Part shown: positions 1 through 9,767 of the stretch, piece by piece | Numbering within the stretch: position 1 is the stretch's first letter | Layout: the number at the start of each line of letters is the position of its first letter | Origin: Legionella impletisoli | GTDB taxonomy: Bacteria; Pseudomonadota; Gammaproteobacteria; Legionellales; Legionellaceae | Direction: 5' to 3' | DNA: 64,000 nt | NCBI RefSeq assembly: GCF_900639875.1 | Contig: NZ_CAAAIA010000005.1 | Location: forward strand, 126,501-190,500 | Made by a program: the position numbers and the translations under genes | The notes under the pieces: model-generated | Databases searched by the model: none | The model's input: the letters and a program-made list of their open reading frames with translations, nothing else | Told to the model about the DNA's origin: nothing

Positions 1-176
1 ATGGAATGAATAGCAACCGTTGCAACCCGGCCTTTAGCAATCTTCTTTGCTAAAACACCGGCAGCAAGGTCCATTTGAGAAACCAACCACCCACCAAATA
101 TATCACCATTAGCATTGGTGTCTGCTGGCATGGCTAAAGTTTGAATGGTTAGCTCCCCTTTAGGTTTTGAAATCAT
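1..176 (-). CDS. yciA: Acyl-CoA thioesterase YciA, N-terminal part (cut by window edge)
   Basis: Translating the minus strand from the ATG at 176 gives 58 residues beginning [19 protein letters not shown] and containing [10 protein letters not shown], the hot-dog-fold motif of the YciA/acyl-CoA hydrolase family with its catalytic Asp. The rest lies beyond position 1. These cytosolic enzymes hydrolyse a broad range of acyl-CoAs. The start codon overlaps the tex stop in an ATGA arrangement, so the gene is probably translationally coupled to tex. The family is clear from the motif; no function beyond the family is claimed. Confidence 0.85.
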   Translation of the reverse strand, partial: MISKPKGELTIQTLAMPADTNANGDIFGGWLVSQMDLAAGVLAKKIAKGRVATVAIHS

Positions 177-2524
177 GATGAACCACGCTTTAATTTCGAG
201 AGTGCATCAGCCATAGCCGTATTAAACACGGGCTTATTGTTCGCCGATGAGGTTTTAGTAGGTGCGGGGCTTTTATCCAGTGTTTTTTTCTTTATGACTT
301 TCGGTGTATTGGTTTTAGCTGGTTTAACTTTTTTAGCTTGAGTGGTTACCCCTTGTTCATCTTCCAATCTCATCGAAAGGCTAATTCGACGTCGCTCTTC
401 ATCTACTTCAATGACTTTAACTGTAACAATATCGCCCGCTTTAACAATTGTACGGGGATCACTGACAAATTTATTGGTGAGTGCGGAAATGTGAACAAGA
501 CCATCTTGATGGACACCAATATCTACAAATGCGCCAAAATTCGTAACGTTGCTCACGACACCTTCCAAAATCATTCCTTTTTTCAAATGATTGATGTCTT
601 CAATCCCTTCTTTAAAACTAGCCGTTTTAAATTCAGGTCTCGGATCACGTCCAGGCTTTTCTAATTCTTTGAGAACATCCAATACAGTAGGCAATCCAAA
701 TTGCTCATCAACAAACTCTTCTGGATTAATGCCTCGAAGCAAATCACGATTTCCAATTGCTTCAGAAATCACGATGTTTTTACTGGCAAGGATTTTTTCA
801 ACCAGAGGGTAAGCCTCTGGGTGAACGGCAGAAGCATCCAATGGATTTTCTCCTTGCATAATTCGTAAAAAGCCTGCAGATTGCTGGTATGCTTTCTCAC
901 CCATGCGAGAAATTTGTTTCAGTTGTTCGCGTGTAGCAAAAGAACCATGCTCATCACGATATTCAACCAAATTCTTCGCTAAGGTTTCATTGAAGCCTGA
1001 AACACGCGTCAGCAAGGCAGACGATGCCGTATTTACATCGACACCCACCGCATTGACGCAATCTTCAACCACCGCTTCTAAACCGCGAGCTAATTTGGCT
1101 TGATTCACATCATGTTGATACTGTCCTACGCCGATGGATTTTGGTTCGATTTTAACCAGCTCCGCTAAAGGGTCTTGCAGACGTCTTGCTATAGAAACAG
1201 CCCCTCTCAGAGTCACATCCAACTCAGGGAATTCCTTTGCAGCTAACTCAGAAGCGGAGTAAACAGACGCTCCGGCTTCATTAACGACAAGCTTGGTCAA
1301 TTTTAAATCTGGGTACATTTTAATTAGATCAGAGACTAGACGCTCCGTTTCGCGAGAGGCAGTACCATTACCGATGCTAATCAGATTGACTTCATAGCGT
1401 GCCGCTAATTTTGCAAGTGTTGCAATGGCCTGATGCCATTCATTATTTGGCGCAAAAGGATAAACGGTGGCGTAATCCAAGAGTTTACCAGTTTCATTAA
1501 CAACCACTACTTTAACGCCGGTGCGAATTCCTGGATCAAGCCCGATGGTCACCTTATGTCCAGCCGGTGCGGCGAGCAGCAAATCTCTTAAATTCAAAGC
1601 AAATACTTTAATCGCTTCTTCATCAGCCATCTCGCGTAATTGCGTCATCAACTCTAATTCTAACTTGGTAAAGAGTTTAACTTTCCAAGTCAGTTTAATC
1701 GTATCGAAAAGCCACGTATCTGCGGCTCGGCCTTCTTCTGTGACGTTAAAATATTGGGCAATCCGTTTCACCCCATAATCGGGATCATCTGGTAAGGTTA
1801 ACGCCAATTGTAACGCACTTTCTCGCCGTCCTCGAAATAAAGCTAGGGCGCGATGAGAAGGAATTTTTCGAATAGGCTCGGCATAATCAAAATAATCGGC
1901 AAATTTATTGGCCAAAGCATTCGCTTTTTCTTTGGTTCCCATAGACGTCAGTACACCATGTTGCCATAAGTAGCTTCTTAGTTCTTTAAGCAAATCTGCT
2001 TCTTCAGCGAATTGCTCCATAAGAATCTGACGTGCGCCTTCCAACGCAGTTGCTACATCCTCAACACCTGCGTCTGGATTTACAAATCGCGTAGCGTATT
2101 CTTCTGGAATAAGAGAGGGATCCTGGAGTAAGTCAAGTGCCAAAGGCTCTAAGCCCGCTTCCTTAGCCAGCATGGCTTTTGTACGGCGCTTTGGTTTATA
2201 AGGAAGGTATAAATCTTCAAGTCGTGTTTTAGTATCTGCTTGCTTGATTGCCTCTTCCAGCTCTGGAGTGAGCTTTTCTTGGTCTTTAATTGTCTGGAGG
2301 ATGACTTTTCGACGCTCTTCTAACTCGCGTAAATAATGTAAACGATCAGCTAAAAGCCGTAACTGACTGTCATTTAACCCTTGGGTTGCTTCTTTTCTGT
2401 AGCGCGCTATAAAAGGAACCGTAGCTCCCTCATCTAATAACCGAATCGCTGCTTCAACCTGCGCTACGTGCGCGTTGAGTTCCCCTGCAATCACCGACGC
2501 TGTTGCCAACATCTCCTGAGTCAT
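173..2524 (-). CDS. tex: Tex/YhgF RNA-binding transcription accessory protein
   Basis: This 783-residue protein matches the Tex family along its length. It has the helical Tex N-terminal region (about 1-190), a YqgF/RuvC-like domain near residue 327 ([14 protein letters not shown]), a helix-hairpin-helix segment around 490-560, and an S1 RNA-binding domain near 648-720 ([20 protein letters not shown]). A Lys/Pro/Thr-rich tail follows from about 725. Tex proteins bind nucleic acid and associate with transcription; the exact role is unclear across bacteria. The ATG at 2524 follows a GGGG-type ribosome binding site. The stop overlaps yciA, implying a tex-yciA operon. Confidence 0.96.
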   Translation of the reverse strand: MTQEMLATASVIAGELNAHVAQVEAAIRLLDEGATVPFIARYRKEATQGLNDSQLRLLADRLHYLRELEERRKVILQTIKDQEKLTPELEEAIKQADTKTRLEDLYLPYKPKRRTKAMLAKEAGLEPLALDLLQDPSLIPEEYATRFVNPDAGVEDVATALEGARQILMEQFAEEADLLKELRSYLWQHGVLTSMGTKEKANALANKFADYFDYAEPIRKIPSHRALALFRGRRESALQLALTLPDDPDYGVKRIAQYFNVTEEGRAADTWLFDTIKLTWKVKLFTKLELELMTQLREMADEEAIKVFALNLRDLLLAAPAGHKVTIGLDPGIRTGVKVVVVNETGKLLDYATVYPFAPNNEWHQAIATLAKLAARYEVNLISIGNGTASRETERLVSDLIKMYPDLKLTKLVVNEAGASVYSASELAAKEFPELDVTLRGAVSIARRLQDPLAELVKIEPKSIGVGQYQHDVNQAKLARGLEAVVEDCVNAVGVDVNTASSALLTRVSGFNETLAKNLVEYRDEHGSFATREQLKQISRMGEKAYQQSAGFLRIMQGENPLDASAVHPEAYPLVEKILASKNIVISEAIGNRDLLRGINPEEFVDEQFGLPTVLDVLKELEKPGRDPRPEFKTASFKEGIEDINHLKKGMILEGVVSNVTNFGAFVDIGVHQDGLVHISALTNKFVSDPRTIVKAGDIVTVKVIEVDEERRRISLSMRLEDEQGVTTQAKKVKPAKTNTPKVIKKKTLDKSPAPTKTSSANNKPVFNTAMADALSKLKRGSS

Positions 2525-2567
2525 CTATTTCCCCGTAAATCTAATAAAAACTATCTAAAAAATGCGC

Positions 2568-2573
2568 ATTATA
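2568..2573 (-). promoter_or_regulatory. Candidate -10 box upstream of tex
   Basis: Read on the minus strand this is a perfect TATAAT, about 45 bp before the tex start, preceded by GGG. No good -35 hexamer sits 16-18 bp upstream, so the promoter would depend on the -10 element. Called from sequence alone. Confidence 0.4.
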
Positions 2574-2613
2574 CCCGTTGTCTCTTGAATTGCGAGCCTA
2601 CCAGAAGATGAAT

Positions 2614-4428
2614 CTATTCGACGGTCACGGATTTAGCCAAATTACGCGGTTGATCTACATCCGTGCCTTTAACCACTGCAACATGATAAGCCAGAAGTTG
2701 TAGTGGTAGAGTATAAATTATTGGCGCAATCCAATTACCGCAAGCCGGAACTTTAATAAGTACGGCACCATTCGCTTCCCAGCTCTGTGAGTCATCCACG
2801 AACACCAGAAGTTGGCCTCCACGTGCGCTAACTTCATGAAGATTAGATTTTAGTTTATCCAGCAATTCATCATTGGGAGCAATAGCCACCACCGGCATGC
2901 TTTCATCCACTAACGCAAGTGGTCCATGTTTCAATTCACCCGCAGGGTACGCTTCCGCATGAATATAAGAAATTTCTTTTAATTTTAAGGCACCTTCCAA
3001 TGCAACAGGGTATTGAACGCCGCGACCTAAAAACAGAGCATGGGCCTTATTCACAAAATTCGTGGCGAGTGATTCAATTTCACTGTTCATGTTGAGCGTT
3101 TGCTGGCATTGTTGTGGCAATTGCTGTAATTGACTAAGCACCTCATTCGCTCGTTCATCTTTAGCAAGAGCTGCTGCCAGCATTAAAAAAGCGGCTAATT
3201 GCGTCGTAAATGCTTTGGTGGATGCAACACCTATCTCAATTCCGGCGCGAGTTAAAAATACAAAATCAGACTCACGAACCAGGGTTGACGTGGCCACATT
3301 ACAAATGGCAAACGAAGCAAGATAATTCATTTTTTTTGCTTTTTGTAAAGCAGCCAAAGTATCTGCGGTTTCGCCAGACTGCGAAACCGTGATAAACAAG
3401 GTTTCTTCGTGAATCACCACATCCCGATAGCGAAACTCGCTGGCAATTTCAACGGAAGTAGGAATCTTTGCCAGCGATTCAAACCAGTATTTGGCAATTA
3501 ATCCAGCGTGATAACTTGTACCACAAGCTACAATATGGATTTGTTTGACTTTATCGAGAACGGCTAAAGCCTGATCACCATAGCTTGCTCTTAAAACGTT
3601 TAAACTGGAAATTCGACCCTGCAAGGTATCCGCCAACACTTGGCTTTGCTCAAAAATTTCTTTGAGCATGAAATGGCGATACTCCCCTTTACTCACTGCA
3701 TGGGAATCATTGCTTAAAGAATGGGCTTCTCGATTGATGGGGTTATTGTTGGCATCATACAATTTCACGCCTTGAAGGGTTAAACAAGCACTCTCACCCT
3801 CATCGAGATACACCACAGATTGTGCGAACGTACGAAGCGCTAACGCATCGGAGGCAATAAAGTATTCATCGATGCCGTATCCCACTACCAAAGGGCTGCC
3901 TTTACGAATAGCAATCATTTCATTGGGAAACGCTTGGTGAATTACGCCTAAAGAAAAAGCGCCTTGCATTTGCTCTGCAGACACCTGAACTGCTCGTAAC
4001 AAAGACGATTCAGTCTTACCATGATAATGAATCAGGTGTGCGGCTACTTCTGTATCCGTTTCGGATAAAAACTCATACCCTTTGCCCTGTAGAAACTGAC
4101 GCAGTGATTCATGATTTTCAATAATCCCATTATGAACGACAGCTAATTCATTTTGCGAGAGATGAGGATGCGCGTTTTGCTCACAAGGTTTGCCATGGGT
4201 GGCCCAGCGGGTATGAGCGATACCAACTTTTCCAGTCACGGCAGTTTTTTGCATCGCTTCGGCTAGTGTTTGTACTTTGCCTAACATACGAACTCGTTGC
4301 AGTTTTAAATCAGAATTAATCACCGCAATACCTGCAGAATCATAGCCACGATATTCTAATCGGCGTAAGCCCTCTAATAATATTTTGCTAACTTCCCTGT
4401 GTGAAACGGCTCCAATAATCCCGCACAT
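2614..4428 (-). CDS. glmS: Glutamine-fructose-6-phosphate aminotransferase (isomerizing)
   Basis: GlmS converts fructose-6-phosphate and glutamine into glucosamine-6-phosphate, the first step toward UDP-GlcNAc for peptidoglycan and LPS. At 604 residues it has the family's usual length. It starts MCGIIGAVSH, so Cys2 is available as the N-terminal nucleophile of the glutaminase domain (to about 215). Two SIS sugar-isomerase domains follow (about 285-415 and 455-595), and the C-terminus DQPRNLAKSVTVE is typical. The ATG is preceded by GAGGAG. The gene stands alone between tex and smpB. No glmS-ribozyme-like structure was recognised upstream; that is not expected in this group. Confidence 0.98.
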   Translation of the reverse strand: MCGIIGAVSHREVSKILLEGLRRLEYRGYDSAGIAVINSDLKLQRVRMLGKVQTLAEAMQKTAVTGKVGIAHTRWATHGKPCEQNAHPHLSQNELAVVHNGIIENHESLRQFLQGKGYEFLSETDTEVAAHLIHYHGKTESSLLRAVQVSAEQMQGAFSLGVIHQAFPNEMIAIRKGSPLVVGYGIDEYFIASDALALRTFAQSVVYLDEGESACLTLQGVKLYDANNNPINREAHSLSNDSHAVSKGEYRHFMLKEIFEQSQVLADTLQGRISSLNVLRASYGDQALAVLDKVKQIHIVACGTSYHAGLIAKYWFESLAKIPTSVEIASEFRYRDVVIHEETLFITVSQSGETADTLAALQKAKKMNYLASFAICNVATSTLVRESDFVFLTRAGIEIGVASTKAFTTQLAAFLMLAAALAKDERANEVLSQLQQLPQQCQQTLNMNSEIESLATNFVNKAHALFLGRGVQYPVALEGALKLKEISYIHAEAYPAGELKHGPLALVDESMPVVAIAPNDELLDKLKSNLHEVSARGGQLLVFVDDSQSWEANGAVLIKVPACGNWIAPIIYTLPLQLLAYHVAVVKGTDVDQPRNLAKSVTVE

Positions 4429-4571
4429 ATTGACTCCTCATTCGAAGATTTTTTGCTGCAAACCAAAGATTATGCCACAACGTTAAAAAATAAATTAGTG
4501 TTTTAGAGACTTATATGGACGCGACTGCCTAGCTATCCGTTATAAAGCGCTTGCCAAAACATCGAGACCTA

Positions 4572-5045
4572 TTACTTATTTAATTTTTTCATTAGCCTTG
4601 AACGGTCTCTTGCCCAATCCCGCTCTTTGATGGAATCACGTTTGTCATAAGTTTTCTTACCCTTAGCTAACGCAATTTTGGCCTTAATCCGATTATGCTT
4701 CCAGTAAAGCGATAAAGGGACAAGGGTATATCCTTGGCGTTCTACGCGACCAATTAATTGATTTAACTCCCGCTTTTGAAGCAATAATTTACGAGTGCGA
4801 ACAGGATCGGGGTGATCATGTGTTGATGCGGTAGGTAAAGGTTGAATTTGAGCACCTAACAACCAAGCTTCACCTCGTTTTACAATCACATGCGCTTCGG
4901 CTAAATTTATTTTTCCAGCACGAAGACTTTTGACCTCCCATCCTTCTAACACCATCCCTGCTTCGTACTCTTCTTCAATAAAAAAATCAAAGCGTGCCTT
5001 TTTATTCACGACAATCGTTGAATTTTGCTGTATTTTAGCAGTCAT
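4572..5045 (-). CDS. smpB: SsrA-binding protein SmpB
   Basis: SmpB binds tmRNA and delivers it to stalled ribosomes for trans-translation. The 157-residue product carries the family signatures: [20 protein letters not shown] near the N-terminus, [27 protein letters not shown], and the basic C-terminal tail [18 protein letters not shown] that mimics the anticodon stem in the decoding centre. An in-frame ATG lies 7 codons upstream, but the start at 5045 (MTAKIQQNS) fits homologue N-termini better. The ssrA gene itself is not in this window. Confidence 0.97.
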   Translation of the reverse strand: MTAKIQQNSTIVVNKKARFDFFIEEEYEAGMVLEGWEVKSLRAGKINLAEAHVIVKRGEAWLLGAQIQPLPTASTHDHPDPVRTRKLLLQKRELNQLIGRVERQGYTLVPLSLYWKHNRIKAKIALAKGKKTYDKRDSIKERDWARDRSRLMKKLNK

Positions 5046-5258
5046 AAGACACCTAAACGTTAACATTCAAAATGATAGGGAATGAGCGCTTGTTTTTCTA
5101 CTTGCCATAGACTAGGAAAATCAAATAGCTCGGACAGACTCAAATACCCTAAAATAAAAACAGCAAGTATAAACGATTCAACTCAAAATAGGACAATAAT
5201 ATTAGAAACTGCCATACGGAACTAACTTTAATTGGAATATTGACTAGGAGAATACCCC

Positions 5259-5720
5259 ATGAATCTAGGTGAAAAAATTCCTTCTACTGAATTTGTAGCA
5301 ACTAATAATGTGCAATCTAATTTTGATGCTTATCGAGGGAAGTGGTTGGTGCTTTATTTTTATCCCAAAGACTCAACACCAGGCTGTACCCTTGAAAGCC
5401 AAGAGTTTAGAGACCAATATTCCAAGTTCAAAAAAAAGAATGCGGAAATTTTAGGTGTTTCACGCGATAGTCTTAAGTCTCATGAAAAATTTAAAGCCAA
5501 ATACGAACTCCCTTTTGAACTGATAAGCGACCCAGATGAAACCCTTTGCCAAGCATTTGAGGTGATTAAAATGAAATCCATGTATGGCAAGCAAGTCCGA
5601 GGAATTGAACGAAGCACATTTCTTATCGACCCAGATGGTGTATTGCGCCATGAATGGCGAAAAGTATCGGTAAAAGGCCATGTTGAGGAAGTCTTATCTA
5701 AGCTAGAAGAACTTGCATAA
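5259..5720 (+). CDS. bcp: Thioredoxin-dependent thiol peroxidase (BCP-type peroxiredoxin)
   Basis: This 153-residue peroxiredoxin reduces hydrogen peroxide and organic hydroperoxides in the cytoplasm. The peroxidatic cysteine is Cys43 in the PGCTLE motif, within the conserved YFYPKDSTPGCT block. In E. coli BCP a resolving Cys lies five residues later; here that position is Gln48, so this is a one-Cys variant at that site and another thiol must resolve the sulfenic acid. A strong AGGAG precedes the ATG. The gene is upstream of the PIN-PhoH gene on the same strand, separated by about 180 bp. Confidence 0.93.
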   Translation: MNLGEKIPSTEFVATNNVQSNFDAYRGKWLVLYFYPKDSTPGCTLESQEFRDQYSKFKKKNAEILGVSRDSLKSHEKFKAKYELPFELISDPDETLCQAFEVIKMKSMYGKQVRGIERSTFLIDPDGVLRHEWRKVSVKGHVEEVLSKLEELA

Positions 5721-5904
5721 GAAAGATGTAGCTTTTTCATTTTTGTGTGTCGTCGCTAGCGCGAGCTGTTTATAACCTCCCCTACGCAGGCAGAGAGGAG
5801 GCAATTGCTCTTCGAATTAAATTCAACTACCGAATTTAGGATAAAGACTTGACTGCTAACAGTCGGCTTAGCACAATGAAATGACGAACTTAGATCAGGA
5901 AGAA

Positions 5905-7308
5905 ATGATGGACGCCAAAAAGGAACAAAAGTTGTTTGTGTTGGATACTAACATTCTCATGCACGATCCAACCGCTATATTCCGTTTTGAAGAGCATGAT
6001 ATATATTTGCCCATGGTGGTTTTGGAAGAACTAGACAATCATAAAACAGGGCTCTCCGAAGTTGCCCGTAACGTCCGTCAAACCAACCGTATGTTGGTTG
6101 AACTGATGAGCAATGCGAGTCATGATCAAATCGTAGAAGGATTGCCCATCCCGAATTACTTGGTTTCCGAAGAAGTCAAAAGCAGTGGACGGTTATTTTT
6201 TCAGACCGATGATTATGAACCACTTCGCCCTACCTCCTTACCAGGACATAAAGTCGATAACACGTTGCTTGCCACAGCACTTGGTCTGCAAAAACAGCAT
6301 GCCGATAAACAAGTTATTATTATTTCTAAAGACATCAATCTTCGAATTAAAGCGGGAATACTTGGCATTCAAGCGGAAGATTATTATAACGACCGCGTGT
6401 TAGACGATGTGAACTTGCTGCATAGCGGCGTTCATATTCTGGAAAACGATTTTTGGGATAGTCATTCTAAAGATATGGAAGCATGGCAAGAAAGTGGCGA
6501 TACGTTCTACCGCATTAACGGTCCCTTGACGAATAAATGGAATCCAAATGATTGTTTAAGTACGGAAGATAATCAGTTTCAAGCCATGGTAAAGCAAGTT
6601 GAGCCAGGTCATGCCGTGGTACAAATCGCTCATGATTACACGCAAACGAAAAATGCAATTTGGGGAATTACTGCAAGAAACCGCGAACAGAATTTTGCAT
6701 TCAATATGTTAATGGACCCTGAAATTGATTTTGTAACCTTACAAGGCTCTGCAGGTACAGGAAAAACGTTACTGACCATCGCAGCAGGCCTTACGCAAGT
6801 GCTTGATCTTAAGCGATACAATGAAATCATCATGACTCGTGTAACCATTCCAGTGGGTGAAGATATTGGCTTTTTACCGGGCACGGAAGAAGAAAAAATG
6901 ACGCCTTGGATGGGGGCCTTAATGGATAATCTTGAAGTACTGCACAGCGCTCAAGAAGGCGGAAGTTTTGGGCGTAGTGCCACACAAGACCTCTTACAAA
7001 ATAAAATTAAAATTCGCTCCTTAAATTACATGCGAGGACGTACGTTTTTAAATCGTTTTATTATTATTGATGAGGCACAAAACTTAACCTCAAAACAAAT
7101 TAAAACACTCGTTACTCGCGCAGGCCCCGGCAGTAAAATTGTTTGCCTTGGGGATATTAAACAAATTGATACCCCTTATTTGAGTGAAACCACGTCCGGG
7201 TTAACCTTTGCAGTCGATCGTTTTAAGTCTTGGCAACATAGCGCACACATGACTTTAACGCGTGGAGAGCGATCAAGACTTGCATATTATGCCGCTGAAC
7301 ATTTATAG
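5905..7308 (+). CDS. PIN domain-PhoH family ATPase (YlaK/PhoH2-like)
   Basis: The N-terminal PIN-type nuclease domain (about 8-140) shows LFVLDTNILMHDP with the metal-binding Asp. The C-terminal PhoH domain has Walker A LQGSAGTGKT and Walker B FIIIDEAQNLT. PIN-PhoH proteins are RNA helicase/nuclease candidates; their cellular role is not settled. Translation could begin at 5881, but the ATG-ATG pair at 5905/5908 has a good AGGAAG just upstream, so 5905 is preferred. The downstream guaC-like gene follows after about 20 bp on the same strand and may be cotranscribed. Confidence 0.93.
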   Translation: MMDAKKEQKLFVLDTNILMHDPTAIFRFEEHDIYLPMVVLEELDNHKTGLSEVARNVRQTNRMLVELMSNASHDQIVEGLPIPNYLVSEEVKSSGRLFFQTDDYEPLRPTSLPGHKVDNTLLATALGLQKQHADKQVIIISKDINLRIKAGILGIQAEDYYNDRVLDDVNLLHSGVHILENDFWDSHSKDMEAWQESGDTFYRINGPLTNKWNPNDCLSTEDNQFQAMVKQVEPGHAVVQIAHDYTQTKNAIWGITARNREQNFAFNMLMDPEIDFVTLQGSAGTGKTLLTIAAGLTQVLDLKRYNEIIMTRVTIPVGEDIGFLPGTEEEKMTPWMGALMDNLEVLHSAQEGGSFGRSATQDLLQNKIKIRSLNYMRGRTFLNRFIIIDEAQNLTSKQIKTLVTRAGPGSKIVCLGDIKQIDTPYLSETTSGLTFAVDRFKSWQHSAHMTLTRGERSRLAYYAAEHL

Positions 7309-7331
7309 TACGCACTTTTTAGAGATTGATC

Positions 7332-8345
7332 ATGTCTACCCAAGCCATTACGTTTGATGACGTTTTACTTATCCCTTCTTATAACCATCACGAATCTCGT
7401 CGGGTGGTGAACATTGGTATGAAGGACCGCCTAGAAAAGCTTACCCTCGAATTGCCTGTGATCAGTTCAAACATGGATACCATCACCGAAAGTAAGATGG
7501 CAAACTTTATGTTAAGTAAAGGTGGCATTGGCGCGCTACATCGTTTTCTAAGTGTTGAAGACAACATTCGAGAGTTTAAAGCCTGTGAAGGCCAGGTTTT
7601 CGTCTCCGTAGGCTGCACTCCCGCAGAGCTCGAGCGCGCAGAAGCGTTGCGTGACGCAGGAGCCGATTATTTTTGCGTGGATGTTGCACACGCTCATGCT
7701 AAATACGTCGGCAAAACTTTAAAAAGCCTACGTCAAATGCTTTCTGATCGCTGCATTATGGCTGGGAATGTTGCCACCTATGCGGGTGCCGATTATCTAG
7801 CCTCCTGCGGCGCAGATATCATTAAAGCGGGCATTGGTGGTGGATCAGTATGCAGTACGCGAATTAAAACGGGCTTTGGTGTGCCCATGCTGACTTGTAT
7901 TCAAGATTGTGCAAGAACCGATCGTTCTATTGTTGCCGATGGTGGAATTCGAACCTCTGGAGATATTGTCAAAGCATTAGCTTTTGGCGCTGACTTTGTA
8001 ATGATTGGTGGCTTACTGGCAGGAACGGATCCCACTCCAGGAAAAGTCATTACGAAAGAAGACGGCACCAAAGTTAAAATGTATCGCGGCATGGCTTCAC
8101 GAGAAGCACAAGAAGATTTTATTGGTCAAGTCCATGAGTGGAAAACCGCTGAAGGCGTTGCCACCGAAGTGCCTTATCGCAACACCCAGGATGCGATTAT
8201 CGCAGATATTATCGGCGGATTACGTTCGGGCTTAACCTATGCTGGTGCAGACACCATCAGTGAGTTACAACGTAAATTAAATTATGTTGTGGTCACTCAA
8301 GCCGGTAAACTTGAGAGCATGCCTCATAAACTATTGGAGCGATAA
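7332..8345 (+). CDS. guaC: GMP reductase (GuaC; IMPDH/GMPR family)
   Basis: GMP reductase converts GMP to IMP using NADPH, recycling guanine nucleotides. The 337-residue TIM-barrel protein lacks the CBS pair of IMP dehydrogenase, which favours GMP reductase. The catalytic loop is [11 protein letters not shown] with Cys174, and the phosphate-binding [11 protein letters not shown] motif and the YRGMASREA flap are present. The usual loop is GxGPGSxCxTR; here Gly replaces Pro. A TTG two codons upstream is in frame, but the ATG at 7332 is the natural start. IMPDH activity cannot be fully excluded from sequence alone. Confidence 0.9.
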   Translation: MSTQAITFDDVLLIPSYNHHESRRVVNIGMKDRLEKLTLELPVISSNMDTITESKMANFMLSKGGIGALHRFLSVEDNIREFKACEGQVFVSVGCTPAELERAEALRDAGADYFCVDVAHAHAKYVGKTLKSLRQMLSDRCIMAGNVATYAGADYLASCGADIIKAGIGGGSVCSTRIKTGFGVPMLTCIQDCARTDRSIVADGGIRTSGDIVKALAFGADFVMIGGLLAGTDPTPGKVITKEDGTKVKMYRGMASREAQEDFIGQVHEWKTAEGVATEVPYRNTQDAIIADIIGGLRSGLTYAGADTISELQRKLNYVVVTQAGKLESMPHKLLER

Positions 8346-8355
8346 CTATCGCTCC
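8336..8355. terminator. Hairpin at the guaC 3' end
   Basis: A perfect 9-bp inverted repeat, GGAGCGATA and TATCGCTCC with a 2-base gap, spans the guaC stop codon between two convergent genes. There is no clear T-run after it, so termination activity is inferred from position and symmetry. Confidence 0.45.
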
Positions 8356-8376
8356 AAATCGAATAAGTAAGGTTAC

Positions 8377-9483
8377 TTAAGCACCAGGCAATTGTAATCC
8401 AGTGGATTGTTGATTTTCTAGCTCCAATTGTTTCTGCTGTGATGCTTGGACTGTTTGACGATCTGATAATGTATTATCCGCTATGGCTAGAAGTGCTGCG
8501 CTTGGATTAGGAGAACTAGAGGGTTGGCTCATTTGAGCTAAGCTCGTTTGGGGGCTCGCCGCTTCTGGTGTATCTTCAATAGCCAGAACATTTGCAGTAC
8601 TTTGCGCGGAAATTTGTGCCCTTGGCTCAGAAGCTTGGATGCTTTGCTGAGAGTTTTGCTTAGCTTCTGACAGTTGAGCATTGTCGGTAGCTGAAACAGC
8701 CTCTGTGAATTGAATTTCTTCAGAGTCTGAGTCTTCTGTTGCTTCTGGAGCTTTGCCGTTCTCTGCTGGATTTTGAGCGACTTGTTCTTTGGCTTGTGAG
8801 TCATTCGCGTTTGAATTGGTACCTAAGTCCCGATTTAATATCTCCTTCATCATCTCAATATAGAATTCCAACATAGTCGTTGGATTACCTCCGCTTAAAA
8901 GTGGATTATCTGCCATTTGCGGATTAACGTCGCTTCCTGCCGTATTTTGTGTTTCATTGGATTGTTCATCATTTTTTTCTTGTTTTTGATCACTTTCCTC
9001 CGCCTCTTGTGGTGTAGTCGGTGTACTGGCTAGAGGTTCTGGTGAGGGAGGCTGGGCATTAACTTGAGGTGCTACCGCTCCTACTTCAAGAGCTGTTTCC
9101 TCTTCTTCAGAAGCTTCGGCAGACGGTTCTACTGAAGGGATGGCGACTTGAAATTCATCCGATTGAGGACTTGTTGTCGGCTGAGGGGATGTAGAAGTTG
9201 GATTAGTAGAAGCAGAAGATTTCTCAGAAGCAATTTCCTCTGTAAAAGTTGCTGTTGCTGCTTTTTGTAAGAGATTATTTTTGTATTGTTGAAATTTATC
9301 TTCATTATTTATCGCGTCAAAAGCGTTATAGATTTTTTTAAATGTTTCTTCATCACCTCCCTTATCTGGATGATGTTGTAAAACAAGTTTATTTCTTGCC
9401 TTTTTTACATCCTGAAAAGTAATGTCTTTAATGTCGCGCTCACCTAACCCTAAAGTTACAAAGTAGTTTTCTTCGTTCGGCAT
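8377..9483 (-). CDS. J-domain protein with long low-complexity tail (possible secreted effector)
   Basis: Residues 5-66 form a J domain with the diagnostic HPD at 38-40 (LQHHPDKGGDEETFKKIYNA, cf. DnaJ), which stimulates Hsp70 ATPase. The remaining 300 residues are rich in Ser, Gln, Glu, Thr, Ala and Pro with no recognised domain, no glycine-rich or zinc-finger region, no signal peptide and no transmembrane helix. It is therefore not canonical DnaJ. A GAGG motif sits 9 bases before the ATG. It is a monocistronic gene facing guaC. Soluble J-domain proteins with disordered tails occur among Legionella Dot/Icm substrates, so an effector role is plausible but is inference. An internal co-chaperone is the alternative. 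Confidence 0.85.
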   Translation of the reverse strand: MPNEENYFVTLGLGERDIKDITFQDVKKARNKLVLQHHPDKGGDEETFKKIYNAFDAINNEDKFQQYKNNLLQKAATATFTEEIASEKSSASTNPTSTSPQPTTSPQSDEFQVAIPSVEPSAEASEEEETALEVGAVAPQVNAQPPSPEPLASTPTTPQEAEESDQKQEKNDEQSNETQNTAGSDVNPQMADNPLLSGGNPTTMLEFYIEMMKEILNRDLGTNSNANDSQAKEQVAQNPAENGKAPEATEDSDSEEIQFTEAVSATDNAQLSEAKQNSQQSIQASEPRAQISAQSTANVLAIEDTPEAASPQTSLAQMSQPSSSPNPSAALLAIADNTLSDRQTVQASQQKQLELENQQSTGLQLPGA

Positions 9484-9767
9484 GACTAAAACCTCATTTT
9501 GTCATTTCATACTATTAAGTATATACCCTAAGACATAAAATAATTACAACACAATGGTGTGTGACACCCAGAGCAAGAATTATGGATTCATCACTCTTTT
9601 TATAATGATTGTATCCAGAAGTGAATCATTACTTATCCTCCAGGTATGTTTTTTACACCTTCTTTACTTTATAAGTATAGCAGCTTGCATTATGAACGAT
9701 TTCTCTCTTCTGGGTTATACTATTAACAATAGATGGTTCAAAACGGTAGAAAATATGGTGCGTAGCT

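Noticed and set aside
2525-2613. Riboswitch or other structured leader upstream of tex
   Set aside because: The gap is under 90 bp and shows only a -10-like box; no conserved riboswitch features were recognised.
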